The notes: generated by a model from the letters alone, not told the origin. A stretch of DNA of 64,000 nt from Prorocentrum cordatum (GCA_963575745.1 CAUYUJ010017871.1:493432-557431), one strand, 5' to 3'. Positions 49,786 to 61,129 are shown, counted from the first letter of the stretch. Numbers and translations: made by a program.

Positions 49786-50949
49786 GAGGAGTATAAGAGA
49801 AAGGAGGATGAGGAGGAAGAGGAGGTGGAGGGAGAGAGGGAGGAGGGAGGACGAGCGACAACAACAACATGAGGTACCCTCATCCCTCCTCCTTCATCCC
49901 GCCCGCTCCGCCGTCGTCTCCCCACGAGGTCTGGCTTGGAGGGAACGCACACACACACAACCATCTGCCCTTGCACCTGCCCTGGGGTGCGCTCTGGAGT
50001 CCGGGGCGGATCCAGCCATGGCGACGAGAACGCCCCAGGAGGCCTGAACCGGGCGAGGGTCGCCCGAAGTCCTGAGCCTCGACCCTCGAACCTCCCGCTC
50101 TTCCCCTCGCACTCCTCCTCGTCCTCCCTCTGCTCCGCGCGTGGAGGGAGTGCATCTTCCCCCCCCCCCAACCCCCGGCGACTGCGAAGTCGGGAGGTCA
50201 TTGGTATGATCATACGAAGGGGCAGCATCAGGTCAGGAAGAGGAGGAGGAGGATCATGAGCAGAAGGGGCATTAGGAACAGAAGCGGAGCGAAGACAGAA
50301 GGATCAGGAGACAACTGATCAGGAGCAGAGGGGAGTACGACAATCCGAAGTGCGCGTGATGATAAGGAGAAGGAGGAGGAGAAGGAGGAGAAGGAGTAGG
50401 GGAAGGGGGAGGGGGGGGAGGGGGAGTAGGAGGAAGACGAGGAGGGGGAGGAATAGAACAAGAAGGAACATCATAAGAAGAAGGAGGCCATGCATGACGA
50501 GGATGCGCAGCAGCAGCAAAGCGTGAGGAGGATACGGGGAGGAGTGAGAAAATCATGATCAGGAGGACGAGAACTAAGAGGAGGGAGGACCAAGCTCTTG
50601 CCTGGGGCCTCCACCAGCAAAGCGGGGCTTAAATGCCAGCCTGCTTGAAACGATCCTTCGCAAGGATGCCTTGGAGCTTAACGTTCCAGCAGGGCGAGGG
50701 GGTGGGGGGGGGGGACGGAGGACAAGTGGAGTTGAGTGGAGAAGAGTGTGATGGTGCGGGGTGGGGTGCAGTGGAATGGGGAGGAAGCGGAGGAGGAGGA
50801 GGAGGAGGAGGTTGAGGAGGAGGACCAGTGTAAACCCAAGACGCGTCAACGATGCTGGAATCCACCATCCTTCCAAGCTCCCTCTCCCCAGGTCCCTACA
50901 AGGATTCATTTCCACTGACGAAAACTCCCCGTCGGGAGACAACCGTTTG

Positions 50950-51125
50950 AACATCTTGAAGCGTGCCAGAACGCCATCCTCAGGACTTCAACGCCACGAG
51001 TAAACATGGATGTTGCGACTTGACGATCCTTAAGCGTACCAGAACACCGTTCTGAGTACTTCAACGCCGCGAATCAACGTAAATGTTGCTCCCTGACAAC
51101 CTTGAATTGTTTCAAAACGCAGTTT
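50950..51125. repeat. About 74-bp degenerate tandem repeat
   Basis: CTTGAAGCGTGCCAGAACGC, CTTAAGCGTACCAGAACACC and CTTGAATTGTTTCAAAACGC mark three starts; TTCAACGCCACGAG / TTCAACGCCGCGAA sit in the middle of the units. Confidence 0.65.
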
Positions 51126-51174
51126 CTGGTACGTTAACCATGAGACCCCGCGAACATCGTGATTTCTGCTGAAA

Positions 51175-51506
51175 CGAATGTGCGCGGCGCTTTGGCAAGA
51201 ACCACATGTTGTAAAATAACCGCCCTCAATACGTGCAACTCGTGCGAAGAGATAAAACGAATGTGCGCGGCGCTGAGGTGAGAGCCACGTTTTGAAAAAC
51301 AGCCACCCTCAAATTGTGATGCTCCTGCAGTGTTTGAAGACGAATGTGCGCGGCGCAACGGCGAGAACAGCATTTTGAAAACGACCCGCCCTCAATCCGC
51401 GAAGCTCTTGCAATCTATTGCGACGGATGGTCGTGGCGCTGAGCCGAGAGCCACAATTTGAAAACCACCCGCCCTCAATCCGCGAAGCTTCTGCAATTGT
51501 TCAACA
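51175..51506. repeat. 83-bp tandem repeat, four units
   Basis: CGAATGTGCGCGGCGC starts at 51175, 51258 and 51341 and its variant CGGATGGTCGTGGCGC at 51424: exactly 83 bases each time. Every unit has GAGA(A/G)CCAC and ACCCGCCCTCAATCCGCGAA. A constant period without indels suggests selection for length or recent amplification. Confidence 0.85.
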
Positions 51507-51964
51507 CTCGGGGTGAAAAGCAACTGGCATTGGGGAGGGGGCCGGCGGGGCTTCTGGAGACCCCGTGCTTAAAACCTCAAGGCATCGCTTGTCTGGGGAG
51601 CCATGAACGACAAAAGAACAACACACGCTCAAAACTAGGGGAAGGAGAACGGAGGAACGGCAAGTACTCCTGCGTGCGAGCCGTCGGAACCCCGAGGGCT
51701 CCCGCTCGAGCGGGGGCAACATCTCGCACGCGTCGCCTGGGTGAACTGTTTTGGCCTGGGATGAGCAGCCTGGCCAGCGTGGCATGAAAAAGCGGAGAAG
51801 GGTCCGCGCGGATTCCTCCGATCGGCGTCAGGTCCCGTCCCTGGCGCGCGGAGAGTGCGCGCGCCGCCAGGGGGGAGGGCCTCCAGAAGTGCGTGAGCCC
51901 TCGGAAGTTCATGCTCCTGCCACCTGTAGGGCCGAAGGCTATGTGAACGCTCCTGCGGGAAGGC

Positions 51965-52085
51965 TTGCGGGAGGTACGGGTCCCAAGACTATAATCACCA
52001 CCACCTCCACTCACCGCCCCTCCTCCACCCTCCTACTCTTAGGTCGGGCATGTCCCCCTACGGGCGGATTTTGGAGGAAAAATTG
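51965..52085. mobile_element. Repeat J followed by MITE A left end
   Basis: GGAGGTACGGGTCCCAAGAC TATAATCACCACCACCTCC (51970-52007) and then GGTCGGGCATGTCCCCCTAC (52042). At 55105-55175 the order is reversed: MITE A right end first, then the same GGAGGTACGGGTCC / ATAATCACCACCACCTC segment. So both ends of family A adjoin repeat J, as if A had inserted into or excised from it. Confidence 0.5.
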
Positions 52086-52244
52086 AGAGTCGGAGGTTGG
52101 GTGAGATCGCAGTGGAACGGCGACCCCCAACTGGGAAATCGCTTCGTTTCGTTCGAATCGTGCGCGCGGGCGAGGCGAAGCTGCGTGGGCGCGCGAGAGG
52201 AATGAACCCGCCGTTGCCAGGGCGAAATCAAAACAAATGATTAT

Positions 52245-52705
52245 CCCCCGTCCGTCCGTCCGGCGGTGGCTCGCGGTGTCCCGCGGTGTTCCGTGGTGTC
52301 CCGTGGTGTCCGCCGTTGCTAGGGCGAAGTCAAGACGAATGATTCTCCCCCGTGCGTCCGTCCGGCGGTGGTTCGCGGTGTCCCGCGGTGTCCCGTGGTG
52401 TCCCGTTGAGTGAGATCGATAATGCGATCGATAATGAGATCGACAAGTGTCCCGTGGTGTCCCGTGGTGTCCCGTTGAGTGAGATCGATAGTGAAATCGA
52501 TAGTGAGATCGATGTGGTGTTCCGAGGTGTCCCATGGTGTCCTATGGTGTCCTTTTGAATGAGATCGATAGTGAGACCGATAGTGAGATCGAGAGGTGTC
52601 CCGCGGTGTCTCGTGGTGTCCCGTTGAATGAGATCGATAGTGAGATCGACAAGTGTCCCGTGGTGTCCCGTTGAGTGAGATCGATCGTGAGATCGATTGA
52701 GTCAT
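52245..52705. repeat. GTGTCCCGTGGTGTCCC / GATCGATAGTGA compound minisatellite
   Basis: Alternating blocks of CCCGTGGTGTCCCGTTGA and GAGATCGATAGTGAGATCGA. The GATC part is the complement of the array at 27845-28090. Confidence 0.75.
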
Positions 52706-52969
52706 TTGTTGGTTCACCCCCTCCCCCCCCGCAACTTCCTTATCACCCGAATGGCGGTCGTATAGGTAGTCAAAAAATCCGCCAGCCCCCTTGTGGGGCC
52801 ATCAGGCTGTAGGGCAAAGGTTTGCTGTTCCCTGCGCCAGTTCCACTTTCCAGTTCCCAATGCGATAACTCCATGTTCTGCTTCCTACGAATAGTAATTA
52901 CTGAACGCGCGAGGGGGGGAGCCGAAAAGTGTCCTGAGTACCACGCCCGAATCATCGGACACGTACAAA

Positions 52970-53775
52970 TACTTTAACTTCGTGCCCCTGAGGCAATAAG
53001 CCCTCGTAAATTATGAAATATTCGCGTCCCCGAAGCCATACACCCTCGCGAATTACAGTATTCGCGTCCCCGGAGCCGAAACCCTCGCAACATACGCCGC
53101 ATCCGTGCCCCCGAAGCCATAAACCTGCGTAAATTATGCAGTTCCCGACGCTACATACGTTCGTAAATCACTCGATGTTCGCGTCCCCGAAGCCATAAAC
53201 TATCGTAAATTGCACTATGTTCGCGGCTCCGGAGCCATAAACCCTCGTAAGCTACGCGATAGTTGTGTTCCCGATAGAATAAACCCTTGGACAGTACTTA
53301 ATACTTGCGCCCCCGAAGCCAGAAACCTTGACAAATTACGATATATTCGCGTATCCAACGTTTGTAAATTACGCGACACCCGCGTCTCCGAAGGCATAAT
53401 CCCGCGTAGATGATTCAAAATCTGCGGCCCCGAAGCCACAAGCATGCGTGCATTGCACAACAATCGCGCGCCCGAAGCAGTAATCCTTTGTAAGTTATAT
53501 AAAATTCGCGTCTTCGGAGTCATCAACCTGTGTAAAGTACGCCATACTTGCGACCCCGAAGCCATTCACCCTCGCAAATTACACGCTACTCGCGTATACG
53601 AAGCCATAACCCATCGCGAGTTACACTATATTCGAATCTCCGAAGCCATAAACCCTTGCAAATTATATTATAGTCGCGTCTCCGAAGCCATCAGAACTGG
53701 TAAATTATATCAAAAGTACGCCATGTTCGCGTCCCCGAAACCATAAACCTTAGTAAATTACGCTATACATCCCCA
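52970..53775. repeat. 42-48 bp tandem repeat with GAAGCCATAAACCCTCGTAAAT
   Basis: About 18 units of CCCCGAAGCCATAAACC, CTCGTAAATTACG and TATTCGCGT. AT-rich compared with the rest of the window. One isolated unit remnant (GAAGCCATAAACCCTCGT) occurs at about 54693. Confidence 0.8.
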
Positions 53776-54064
53776 GGCCGAAAATCTTTCCTCTTGGATT
53801 GAAAATATGAAAACATCAACGGATCCAATGTGATCCCTTTTCGGGTGTGGGAGAATGTCGTGGATCCTATTTTTGTGCTGCGCGGATCTAATTTTCTGTG
53901 TTTGAAAAAAAAACCATGGATCCATTTATTTCCCGGGAATAAATATATAATAATAATTAACATCCGGGACCCAGGGGAAATTGGATCCGCGGAGCACCAC
54001 AAGTGAAGCATCATGCTACATCCCCAGTATCCACGGAGCTGTGGATCTGAAGAACCATGCTGTG

Positions 54065-54372
54065 ATTCTACGGTGGAGGGGGGGGGGTCTTCCCAGAATG
54101 AAGAGGGGAAGGATGAGGGAAAAAGGCAAGAGGAGGTGGGAGGAGAACAGAGGGGACGCAGGGGGGGAGAAAGGGGGAACAATCAGGGAAGAGAGGGGGG
54201 GAGGAGGAAGGAAGAGGAGGAAGGAAGAGGAGAAGGAGGAGAAGGGGGATGAGGGAGGAGGGAGGGGAGAGGAGGGAGGCGGACGGACGAAGGAGGAAGG
54301 AGGAGGAGGAGGAGGGAGGAGGCGGGAGGAGGAGGGGGGAAGTGGGAGGAGGAGGAAAGGAAGGGATGAGGG
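54065..54372 (+). repeat. Purine-rich GGA/GAG tract
   Basis: Almost purine-only sequence with AGGAGGAGGAGG runs. It follows a lower-GC stretch (53780-54060) that repeats GTGGATCC and may be a small decayed element. Confidence 0.8.
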
Positions 54373-54410
54373 AGGGCGAGGACACACAAGCAAAGTGTCC
54401 AAGTCGGATG

Positions 54411-54583
54411 CTCGAGCGCCACAGCGGGCCTGGCCACCTCCCTTCACTTCTCCCATAACATGTGGTTGCTCGAGCGCCGCCGCGGGCCTGGCCATCTCCC
54501 GAAAGTCCTCCCATAACATAAATTTGTTCGGACGCCACAGCGGGCCCGGCCAACTCCCGCATCTTCACCCATAACACATCTAC
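54411..54583. repeat. 58-bp tandem repeat, three units
   Basis: CTCGAGCGCC(A/G)C(A/C)GCGGGCC at 54411 and 54469 and TTCGGACGCCACAGCGGGCC at 54527, each followed by TGGCCA(C/T)CTCCC and CCCATAACA. The period is exactly 58 bases. Confidence 0.85.
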
Positions 54584-55021
54584 CCCACCTCGAAGCGAGC
54601 GCTACATGTATCCGCTCACCTGAACGGCGCGTCGCTTCCGACATGTGGGGCTCAAGAGGGAAATCTTTCGACCTGCGGAAATAGTCTCGGCCAGGAAGCC
54701 ATAAACCCTCGTCTGAAATCCGGTGGCACCCCTCACGCAGATCTGTGGGGTCAGGGTCAAAAAAGCACATGGGATTTGCAACATTTCAATACTTCGTAGA
54801 AAAGCTCGTTGCACAGCATACGCGAGCAAGCTCGAAATACAACACCGAATTCAACAATATCATCAGAATCTCAATTTGTCTTGCCGATTACTCATCGTCT
54901 TCGCGTGAAGTCCCGACGCTGCTTCACGGCGGCGCCAAGGCCTCATGATTTCGCTCTTGCATTGCCCATTATCCGAGAGAGGGGGCCGGCGGCAGGGGGC
55001 GAAGCCCTTACGTATATTCAA

Positions 55022-55109
55022 ACATGGTTAAACAAATAATAGACAAATCGTCACCATACTGTTTTCAAACTATTTGTGAATATTCCTCCTCTAGAGGGAC
55101 ACGCCCGAC
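55022..55109. mobile_element. MITE-like family A, right half
   Basis: Ends CCTCCTCTAGAGGGACACGC CCGAC with an A-rich interior (AAATAATAGACAAATCGTC). The left terminal repeat is missing. Confidence 0.6.
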
Positions 55110-55484
55110 ATTTGAGGCTTGTGGGAGGTACGGGTCCAAAGAATATAATCACCACCACCTCGATCCCCCCCCCCCCTCCTCCACACTCCGACTCCACTCC
55201 TGTGGGGGCTGAACCACAAGAAATCTTCGACAAGAAACCCACTGTACTTCACTGCACTCTGCTCCAACATCCTCCACTGCTCCATCCTCGGAGAGGGCAG
55301 AGGCGAGGGAGGGAGGTGGTGGTGGCGTCTGTCTTTGGGCCCCGTGGGAGGGGCAGCCCTCGCGCTTCCGCTGCCCTTCCGCCGCCCCGGCGCCGCCGCC
55401 CTCGCTCGGCCTCCGCCAGCCCTCCGCCGCGGCAGAGGCGAGGGCCACCTCCGTCGCGGGGGCGGCCAGTAGGGGGGTGCCCAA

Positions 55485-55612
55485 GAGGGGGGGCGCAAAT
55501 CATGGCCGGCGGCAGGTGCGCGGCCCAGTGGGGGGCCAGGGACGCAATGAGATGAGAAGAGGCGCCGTGACATCTGGGGAGATATCATGGCCCCCGCCAT
55601 GATATCCACCCG
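55485..55612. repeat. Dispersed repeat, second copy of 38855
   Basis: GGGGGGCGCAAATCATGGCC to CCGCCATGATATCCACC. It differs from the copy at 38855 mostly by small indels in G runs. Confidence 0.65.
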
Positions 55613-55639
55613 CACCTAGTCATCCCCCCCCTCTTTGCC

Positions 55640-56010
55640 GCCACCCGCCCTCGGCCCACTCGAGAGGCGGCCAGGGCTCCTGCACAGGTGTCGCGCGGTG
55701 CCCTCTGGCAGCTGCAGGCAGGCCTGGGCTCTGCCGAGGAGCAGCTGCCGCCAGGGCGGCTTCGTGTTCGTGTGCGCGGCGTCGGCGGCGCTCGCAGGTG
55801 GATCGAGAGCGGAAGCGCCAGCCTTCGCTGCAGCCGCGCCAGGGGCGCGAGCCTCCAAGGACGACCGCGTGGAGGTGCTGGGACGAGGAGGTCCACCGGG
55901 TCCTCCACGGCCGAGGCACTCCGTGTCGCCCCCGCGGGAGAAGGACACGCAGCGCCGCACTGCCGCCAGCACGAAGAGGCCAGTGAGCTGGACTGGACTC
56001 CGTGGCATCG
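55640..56010. other. Exon-like GC-rich block, strand unresolved
   Basis: On plus, CTCCTGCACAG (55689) could be a 3' splice site and CTCGCAG/GTGGATC (55796) a donor, with a Cys-rich frame CRAVPSGSCRQAWALPRSSC between. On minus, a longer frame (PPWRQLLLGRAQACLQLPEG, TARHLCRSPGRLSS) is at least as protein-like. Coding is likely on one strand, but I cannot decide which. It is directly followed by the palindrome at 56024. Confidence 0.3.
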
Positions 56011-56023
56011 GCCAGCTGAACAT

Positions 56024-56276
56024 GCAGCACCCGAGGACGGAGCTCAGCATAGGGGAACGAAGAATGACGTACACATAAAAACTCAGAAGTCCGCGCAGAT
56101 TTCTCGGATCGGCACTGGACCCCTCTCCTTTGCGCGCGGAGCGCGCCAAGGGCGGCGCCGGAGGCGCCGCCAGGGAGGGTCCAGCGCCGATCCGAGAAAT
56201 CTGCGCGCACCTCTGAGTTTTCATGTTTTTGTCATTCTTCGTTCCCCTATGCTGATCTCCGTCCTCGGGTGCTGCG
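56024..56276. mobile_element. Palindromic foldback element, family K, best copy
   Basis: Left arm GCAGCACCCGAGGACGGAGC, TAGGGGAACGAAGAATGACG, AAAACTCAGAAGTCCGCGCA, TTTCTCGGATCGGC; right arm in reverse GCCGATCCGAGAAATCTGCG, CTCTGAGTTTTCATG, GTCATTCTTCGTTCCCCTA, CCGTCCTCGGGTGCTGC. Arms of over 110 bp pair almost completely; the left one has an extra GCGCGGAGCGCGCC. The segment TTTATGTCATTCTTCGTTCC is repeated once more at 56285-56306, showing a partial direct duplication next to it. Confidence 0.75.
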
Positions 56277-56309
56277 AGGAATCTGTTTATGTCATTCTTC
56301 GTTCCCCTC

Positions 56310-57640
56310 AAGCATAGCATGAAGCACCTCGCCCTCGAGCAGGGTCGGCAGCGGCAGACCGGGGCCGGGTGGGGCACCGCTACGGCAGCTCGCACAGAGC
56401 CGCCGGCATCTCTCCGATCTTCGGAGCCGTCTATCGGGGATGGACAGAACCCCCTCGGGCCCAAACCTGGCGGGCGCAAGCCTGGAAAATGACGGCCGCG
56501 GCGCCCTCTCGAGAACCGAAAACGGACAAGTCACGAATCGACGTGTCAGGGTCGGCGCCAGCGCAAACGTTGTGGTACCTGGCTCCTCGAGACGAAGTGT
56601 GGGCCTGAGATATTTCATCCTTCTTCGTTGCCACTATGCTCTGGCTGTTCTTGACGGTCTGATGTTCGACAAGCTTTTCAGCACCAGGCAAGGGCATGGA
56701 GAGAGAACAACAAGAAAGAGACACAGCAGCAGGGTAACGAGCAGGAGCAAGAGGAGACGTGCCAGCAGGAGGGAAGAATACGACGAGAAGTAGCAGCAGT
56801 AGAAGCGGGAGGAACAGCAGGAGGTGCTGGTGATAGAATCACGCGGAAGAAACAATCGACGGGGCAAGATGAACAGCAGGATGATGATGAGGGGCAGGAA
56901 GAGGAGCAGGAGGAGCAGGATGATGAGCGCGAGGAGGAGCAAGCGGCACGAGGAATGGGAGTGCAGGAGAAAGGGTCAGCAGCAGGAGGTGGGAGGAGCA
57001 GGAGAAGCAGTAGCAGCAGGAGGGGAAGGATGAGGAGGAGAGAACAAGGGGCAGCCAAGCGCTCCGTTGGCGAGCTTGGAATCTGGGCACTGGTACCCAG
57101 GCGCGGGTCCCGTATCCGCCTGCCGCGTTGCATAGCGTGACGGCGTGCAGCGATTTGGATTCCAATCGTCCCCTCTCCTCCCTTCCCCCGGACCGTCCTC
57201 CCTTTTCCTCCCTCCCCCCCCTCCCTCAATCATTCTCACCCCTCCGCCGCCTGCATGTTCTTCGGCTCATGCCCCACCAGCGGTTGCACTGACGGGGCCT
57301 TGCTGGTGCAGCGAGGAACTGGCCATGGGTGCTGGCTTCCAGTGGTGGCCCCGATGGGTTCTGCCCATGGGATCTGGCCCTGCTTGGCCCCGCGTGTTTG
57401 GCTTGCTGTGGTGGCCCATAATCGCATGGTCCCGCCCTTAACTGCCCCCCCGTGGTGGTATCAAGCCGGTGGCCCAGATGGTCTGGCCCTTGGAGTCCTA
57501 GCCTAAATTGCTCTGTCGTTACCCTTCCACTGTCTGGGGGGTCCACGCGTAAATTACCCTCCCTATTCTTCAGATCCGAGCATTTTCACCAACCGGGAGT
57601 CAATGCTCTAGCGTGTTATTTTCTGGGCGTCTGGGTATAC
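56310..57640. other. Unassigned stretch with AGC/AGG-rich part
   Basis: Contains a family E fragment (about 56440-56550), an irregular GCAGCAGGAGGA-rich purine stretch (56700-57040), and sequence with CATGGG and GTGGTGGCCC repeats (57300-57420). Frames are short or low-complexity. No gene supported. Confidence 0.35.
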
Positions 57641-57825
57641 TGGGTTTGGGTGTGAGACATGGCGAGCGGCTGAGTCTGAGCGAATATGTGTATGAACGCA
57701 TGGATGTGAGTGGGTCTGGGATGCGAGAAGAGAGACTGAGTATGTGCGGCTGCGTATAAATGACTCTGGGTATGAGCGGGCTTGAGTGTGATCGGATCAG
57801 GGTGTGAATAAGTCTGGGCATGTGT
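57640..57825. repeat. Degenerate 12-14 bp repeat (TGGGTATGAGCG)
   Basis: Units such as TGGGTGTGAGACATGG, GTGAGTGGGTCTGGGATG and CTGGGTATGAGCGGGCTTG. Strongly purine/T-biased on plus with very few C. Confidence 0.55.
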
Positions 57826-57829
57826 TACC

Positions 57830-59030
57830 GGATCCTGCAATTTGGGCACCTAGGAAGTTTCGTGAATCCGAATGCATCCGGGGACCACCTGGGGACTGGA
57901 TCCCGTGCGGCAACACACCTCCCCTGCCACCCCTTCCCGTGCACCACGTCCTTCTCCGCCTCATCTGCAAACCTCAAAGAGAACATACTGTTTGTGGTAC
58001 GGCTTCCCCCCGCCTGAAATGCAACAAGTGCCTCCGGCAAGCTCGGAGTCACACGCACCGCATCGTCGCCACTGTCATGGAGTGAGTGAACTGAGGATGC
58101 ACGGCGATTGCTGGAGTCTGGCAGTGCTGCTCTTCCTGCGTGCACGCGCGCACCACTGCACGCATGCGCACGTGCACGCATAATCAAACAGAGAATGCTC
58201 GGAGCCCTTCCTGCATGCGCGCGCACCACTGCGCACATGAGCCCGTGCATGAGCGATCGCATTCGCGCGTGCACCTGAGAATAATCGGAACGAGCGTGCG
58301 ACGCGACGACCCCTGAAAGCTGGAGCACCAGACACGCTGCAAGCAGCACGCGCGCGGCCCACAGGCGGCCGAGGGGCCCGGCGGCGCGGCGACAGCCCTA
58401 CACGGCTGTGCCTCCAAGCAGCGGCCGCCGCGGCTTGGCGAAGCATGGGTAAGCTCGTCTAGCAAAGCCATTGGACGTTCCCCGCCGTCCTGCTGCTCAC
58501 ATTCATGGTCCTGCTCCTCATTTTCCTCCTCCTGCTCGCCTTCGCTCCCCACTTCCACTGCCTCCTCCTCCTCCTCCTCCACATTCTCCGACCTCCCCCT
58601 TCTGGTCGTAATCCTCCGCCTGCTCCCCCGCCTCCACGTGTTCCTTCACTCTCTCCTCTTGCTATGCACTACGGCCACGTGCTGGATTGTTCGGATACGG
58701 ATCCCTTCACCACCACCCTTGACTGCGCGTCCCATGGCCAGCTCAGAGCTGGTGCCGGTGCAATGAGGTTCTGCTCGGTCTTCTTTCTCGTAGGCTGCAT
58801 AACCATTGTTGTGTCTTGGTGTAAATGATGAGAGATCTGCCCAGTCCCGGCTGCCACGTGAGAGCTAGAGAAAGAGAGAAAGAGAGAGAGAGAAAGAAAG
58901 AACGATGAAGAGAGAGAATGAGAGAGAGTCGAATATGCGCCGCAATGTCAAGAAAAACTGATACGAGCAACACCAGAACAAGCACATGACATAGAACAAA
59001 ATCGACCCGTGACATCAAACCAGTAGGTTA
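57830..59030. other. Unassigned stretch, minus-strand frame of unclear status
   Basis: A 174-codon minus-strand frame (57825-58349) includes a plausible segment (MFSLRFADEAEKDVVHGKGW, DAFGFTKLPRCPNCRIR) but its first half is driven by GTGCGTGC/GCGCGCAC repeats, and no splice or start evidence exists. CTCCTC and AGAGAG tracts lie at 58505-58610 and 58865-58930. Confidence 0.3.
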
Positions 59031-59036
59031 GAGAAA

Positions 59037-59122
59037 GAGGCGCCGCAAGGGGGGTCCCAGCGCAGGTCCAAGAAATCCGCTCCGAGCGCCATAAGTTTAT
59101 GCTTAAGCCGTTTGTTCTTCTT
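59037..59122. mobile_element. Family K, single arm
   Basis: GGCGCCGCAAGGGGGGTCCC AGCGCAGGTCCAAGAAATCC GCTCCGAGCG and TTTATGCTTAAGCCG correspond to the centre and right arm of family K. No left arm. Confidence 0.5.
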
Positions 59123-59659
59123 CAAGAGTTCTGCTTCGGTCACCATCGGAGCCATCGGGTCCAGATCGGGAGGCCGTGCGTGCTCGCAGACCCGGGCAGG
59201 TGCCAGGGGGCCCGGCCAGGGCGCGAGGGGCAGGATTTGTTTGGCAAGAGGGCACGGGTTCACTTCTCACTGCAACTGCGGCGGGCTTTGAAATCACAGC
59301 TTTGCCGGCACGATGAGCCCCTCGCTTCCGCTGGGACAGAACTTATGAGCAAGAAAAGTGCCCCTAACCCTTGGGGAGGGGACCTAAAATTGGAGGGCCG
59401 CAAGCATTAGGGAAATAGGGGTCTCCTCGGCAGATGTAACAAACCGAACCGCCCATAATCTTACATACCTGATGCAAAAACGTGGACTTAAGTAAAGCCA
59501 CGGTTCCATCGTCTTATTAGGGTTAGGAGGTTCTTCTGTCCTGGATGAGAACATCGCATCGTCTCAGCTCTGCATGACTGTGGGGGGCCCTCTGGGGGAA
59601 AGGCCCAGCGGGCTAGGGCGAAAAAACGCATTGCGTTCGCCGCCTTCAGTCTGAGGAGC

Positions 59660-60180
59660 GGAAGCGGCAACCATAGGATCTCGTATCGCCCAGGAAGCCC
59701 CAAGAGGCGCCCAGGAGGCCCCAAGAGACCCCGAAGAGGCCCCGAAGAGGCCCGGAAGAGGCCCCAAAAGGCCCTCACCAAACGGCCCCAAGAGGCCTCC
59801 AAACTGCCTCCAAGAGGCCCCCGAGAAGCCTCCCAACGAACATCAAGAAGGCTTCATACCCACAACCCATGCACGGTGGCGGGATGGGCCAAGGCAATAT
59901 GATAGGATCTCGTATCGCAAGTGACACCGCAGCGCAGATGGCCTAAGATGGCCTCCAAGACGCCTCCAAGACGGCCAAGATGGCCTCCAAGACGGCTGAG
60001 ATGGTCCCAAGATGCCTCCAAGACGGCCCAAGATGCACCCAAGACGGCCTAAGACGGCCTCAAGATGGCCCAAAACGGCCCAAGAGGCTCCCAAGAGGCC
60101 TCCAAGACGGCCCAAGAGGCCTCCAAGAGGTCCTCCAGGAAGGCCTGAAGAGGCCAAAATCATTGATTAGTTCTTAGGTT
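59660..60180. repeat. Family F minisatellite, forward
   Basis: Repeats of AAGAGGCCCC and AAGACGGCCTCCAAGA. ATAGGATCTCGTATCGC occurs at 59676, 59901 and again at 61211, with GACACCGCAGCGC after the last two, and separates array segments. Confidence 0.75.
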
Positions 60181-61110
60181 TTTGAAGGATTTTGGTATTT
60201 GCTCCTTTTCGGCTTCCCGACGACCCAACACGGCCCAAGAGGCCCCCAAGATCGCCCCCACAGCGCCCAAGAGCCCCCAAAGATCGCCCCATGACGGCCC
60301 AAGAGGCCCGCAAGACGGCCCCAAGAGGGCACAAAGACGACCCAAGAGGCCTCCAAGACGCCCAAGATGGCCTCCAAGGCGGCCCTGAAGCGCCCCAAGA
60401 GGGCCCCAAGTCGGCCCAGAGAGGCCCCCAAGACGACGGCCAAAGAGGCCTCCAAGAGGCCTCCAGGAAGGCCAGAAAAGGCCCCAAACACGTATTTCCC
60501 TTTGATTTTTGAAGGATGTTGACGTTTGCTTTTTTTCAGCCTTCCGACGGCCCGAGACGGCCCAAGAGCCCCCAAAGATCGCCCAAAGATCGCCCAAGAG
60601 GCCCCCAAGACGGCCCAGGAGGCCTTTAAGACGCCCAAGATGGCCTCCAAGACGGCCCCAGAGCATTCCAAAAGGGCCCCAAGTCGGCCCACAGAGACCC
60701 CCCAAACGGCTTCCGACGGCGTCAGACGGGCCAGGAGCCCACCAAGACTGCCGAAGATGGCCTTAAGATGGCCCCAGAGGCCTCCAAGAGGGCCTCCAGG
60801 AAGGCCCGAAAAGGCCAACATCACTGATTCCCCTAAAGTGTTTGAAGGATTGTGGCATTTGTTTTTTTGCCTTCCGACGGCCCGAGACGGCCCAAGTGCC
60901 CCCAAAGATCGCCCAAGAGGCCCCCAAGAGGCCCCCAAGACGGCCCAAGAGGCCTCCAAAACGCTCAAGATGGCCTCCAAGACAGCCCAAGAGCCCTCCA
61001 AGACGTCCTCCAAACAAGGCCCGAAAGGGTCAACATGGCCTCCAGACGGCCAACATAACCTTCAAGATGCCCACGTGTTCCCCGAAGGCTTTCAAAACCG
61101 ATTCGGGGAA
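60181..61110. repeat. 330-bp higher-order repeat of family F, three copies
   Basis: TTTGAAGGAT(T/G)(T/G)TGG/A begins each copy at 60181, 60509 and 60841 (spacing 328 and 332), followed by a T-rich run (TTTGCTTTTTTTCAGCC) and CTTCCGACGGCCCGAGACGG, and then 250 bases of short GGCCCCCAAGA units. The T-run plus CAG looks like an intron 3' end, but nothing after it is coding. Confidence 0.8.
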
Positions 61111-61129
61111 CACATGATCCGATAGCTTG

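Noticed and set aside
57825-58349. 174-codon minus-strand frame
   Set aside because: Half of it is generated by GTGCGTGC repeats and no start, splice or family evidence supports it; noted only as part of an unassigned stretch.
59676-59692. ATAGGATCTCGTATCGC as sequencing adapter remnant
   Set aside because: Only the first bases resemble a common adapter; it occurs three times inside natural repeat context with a shared GACACCGCAGCGC extension.
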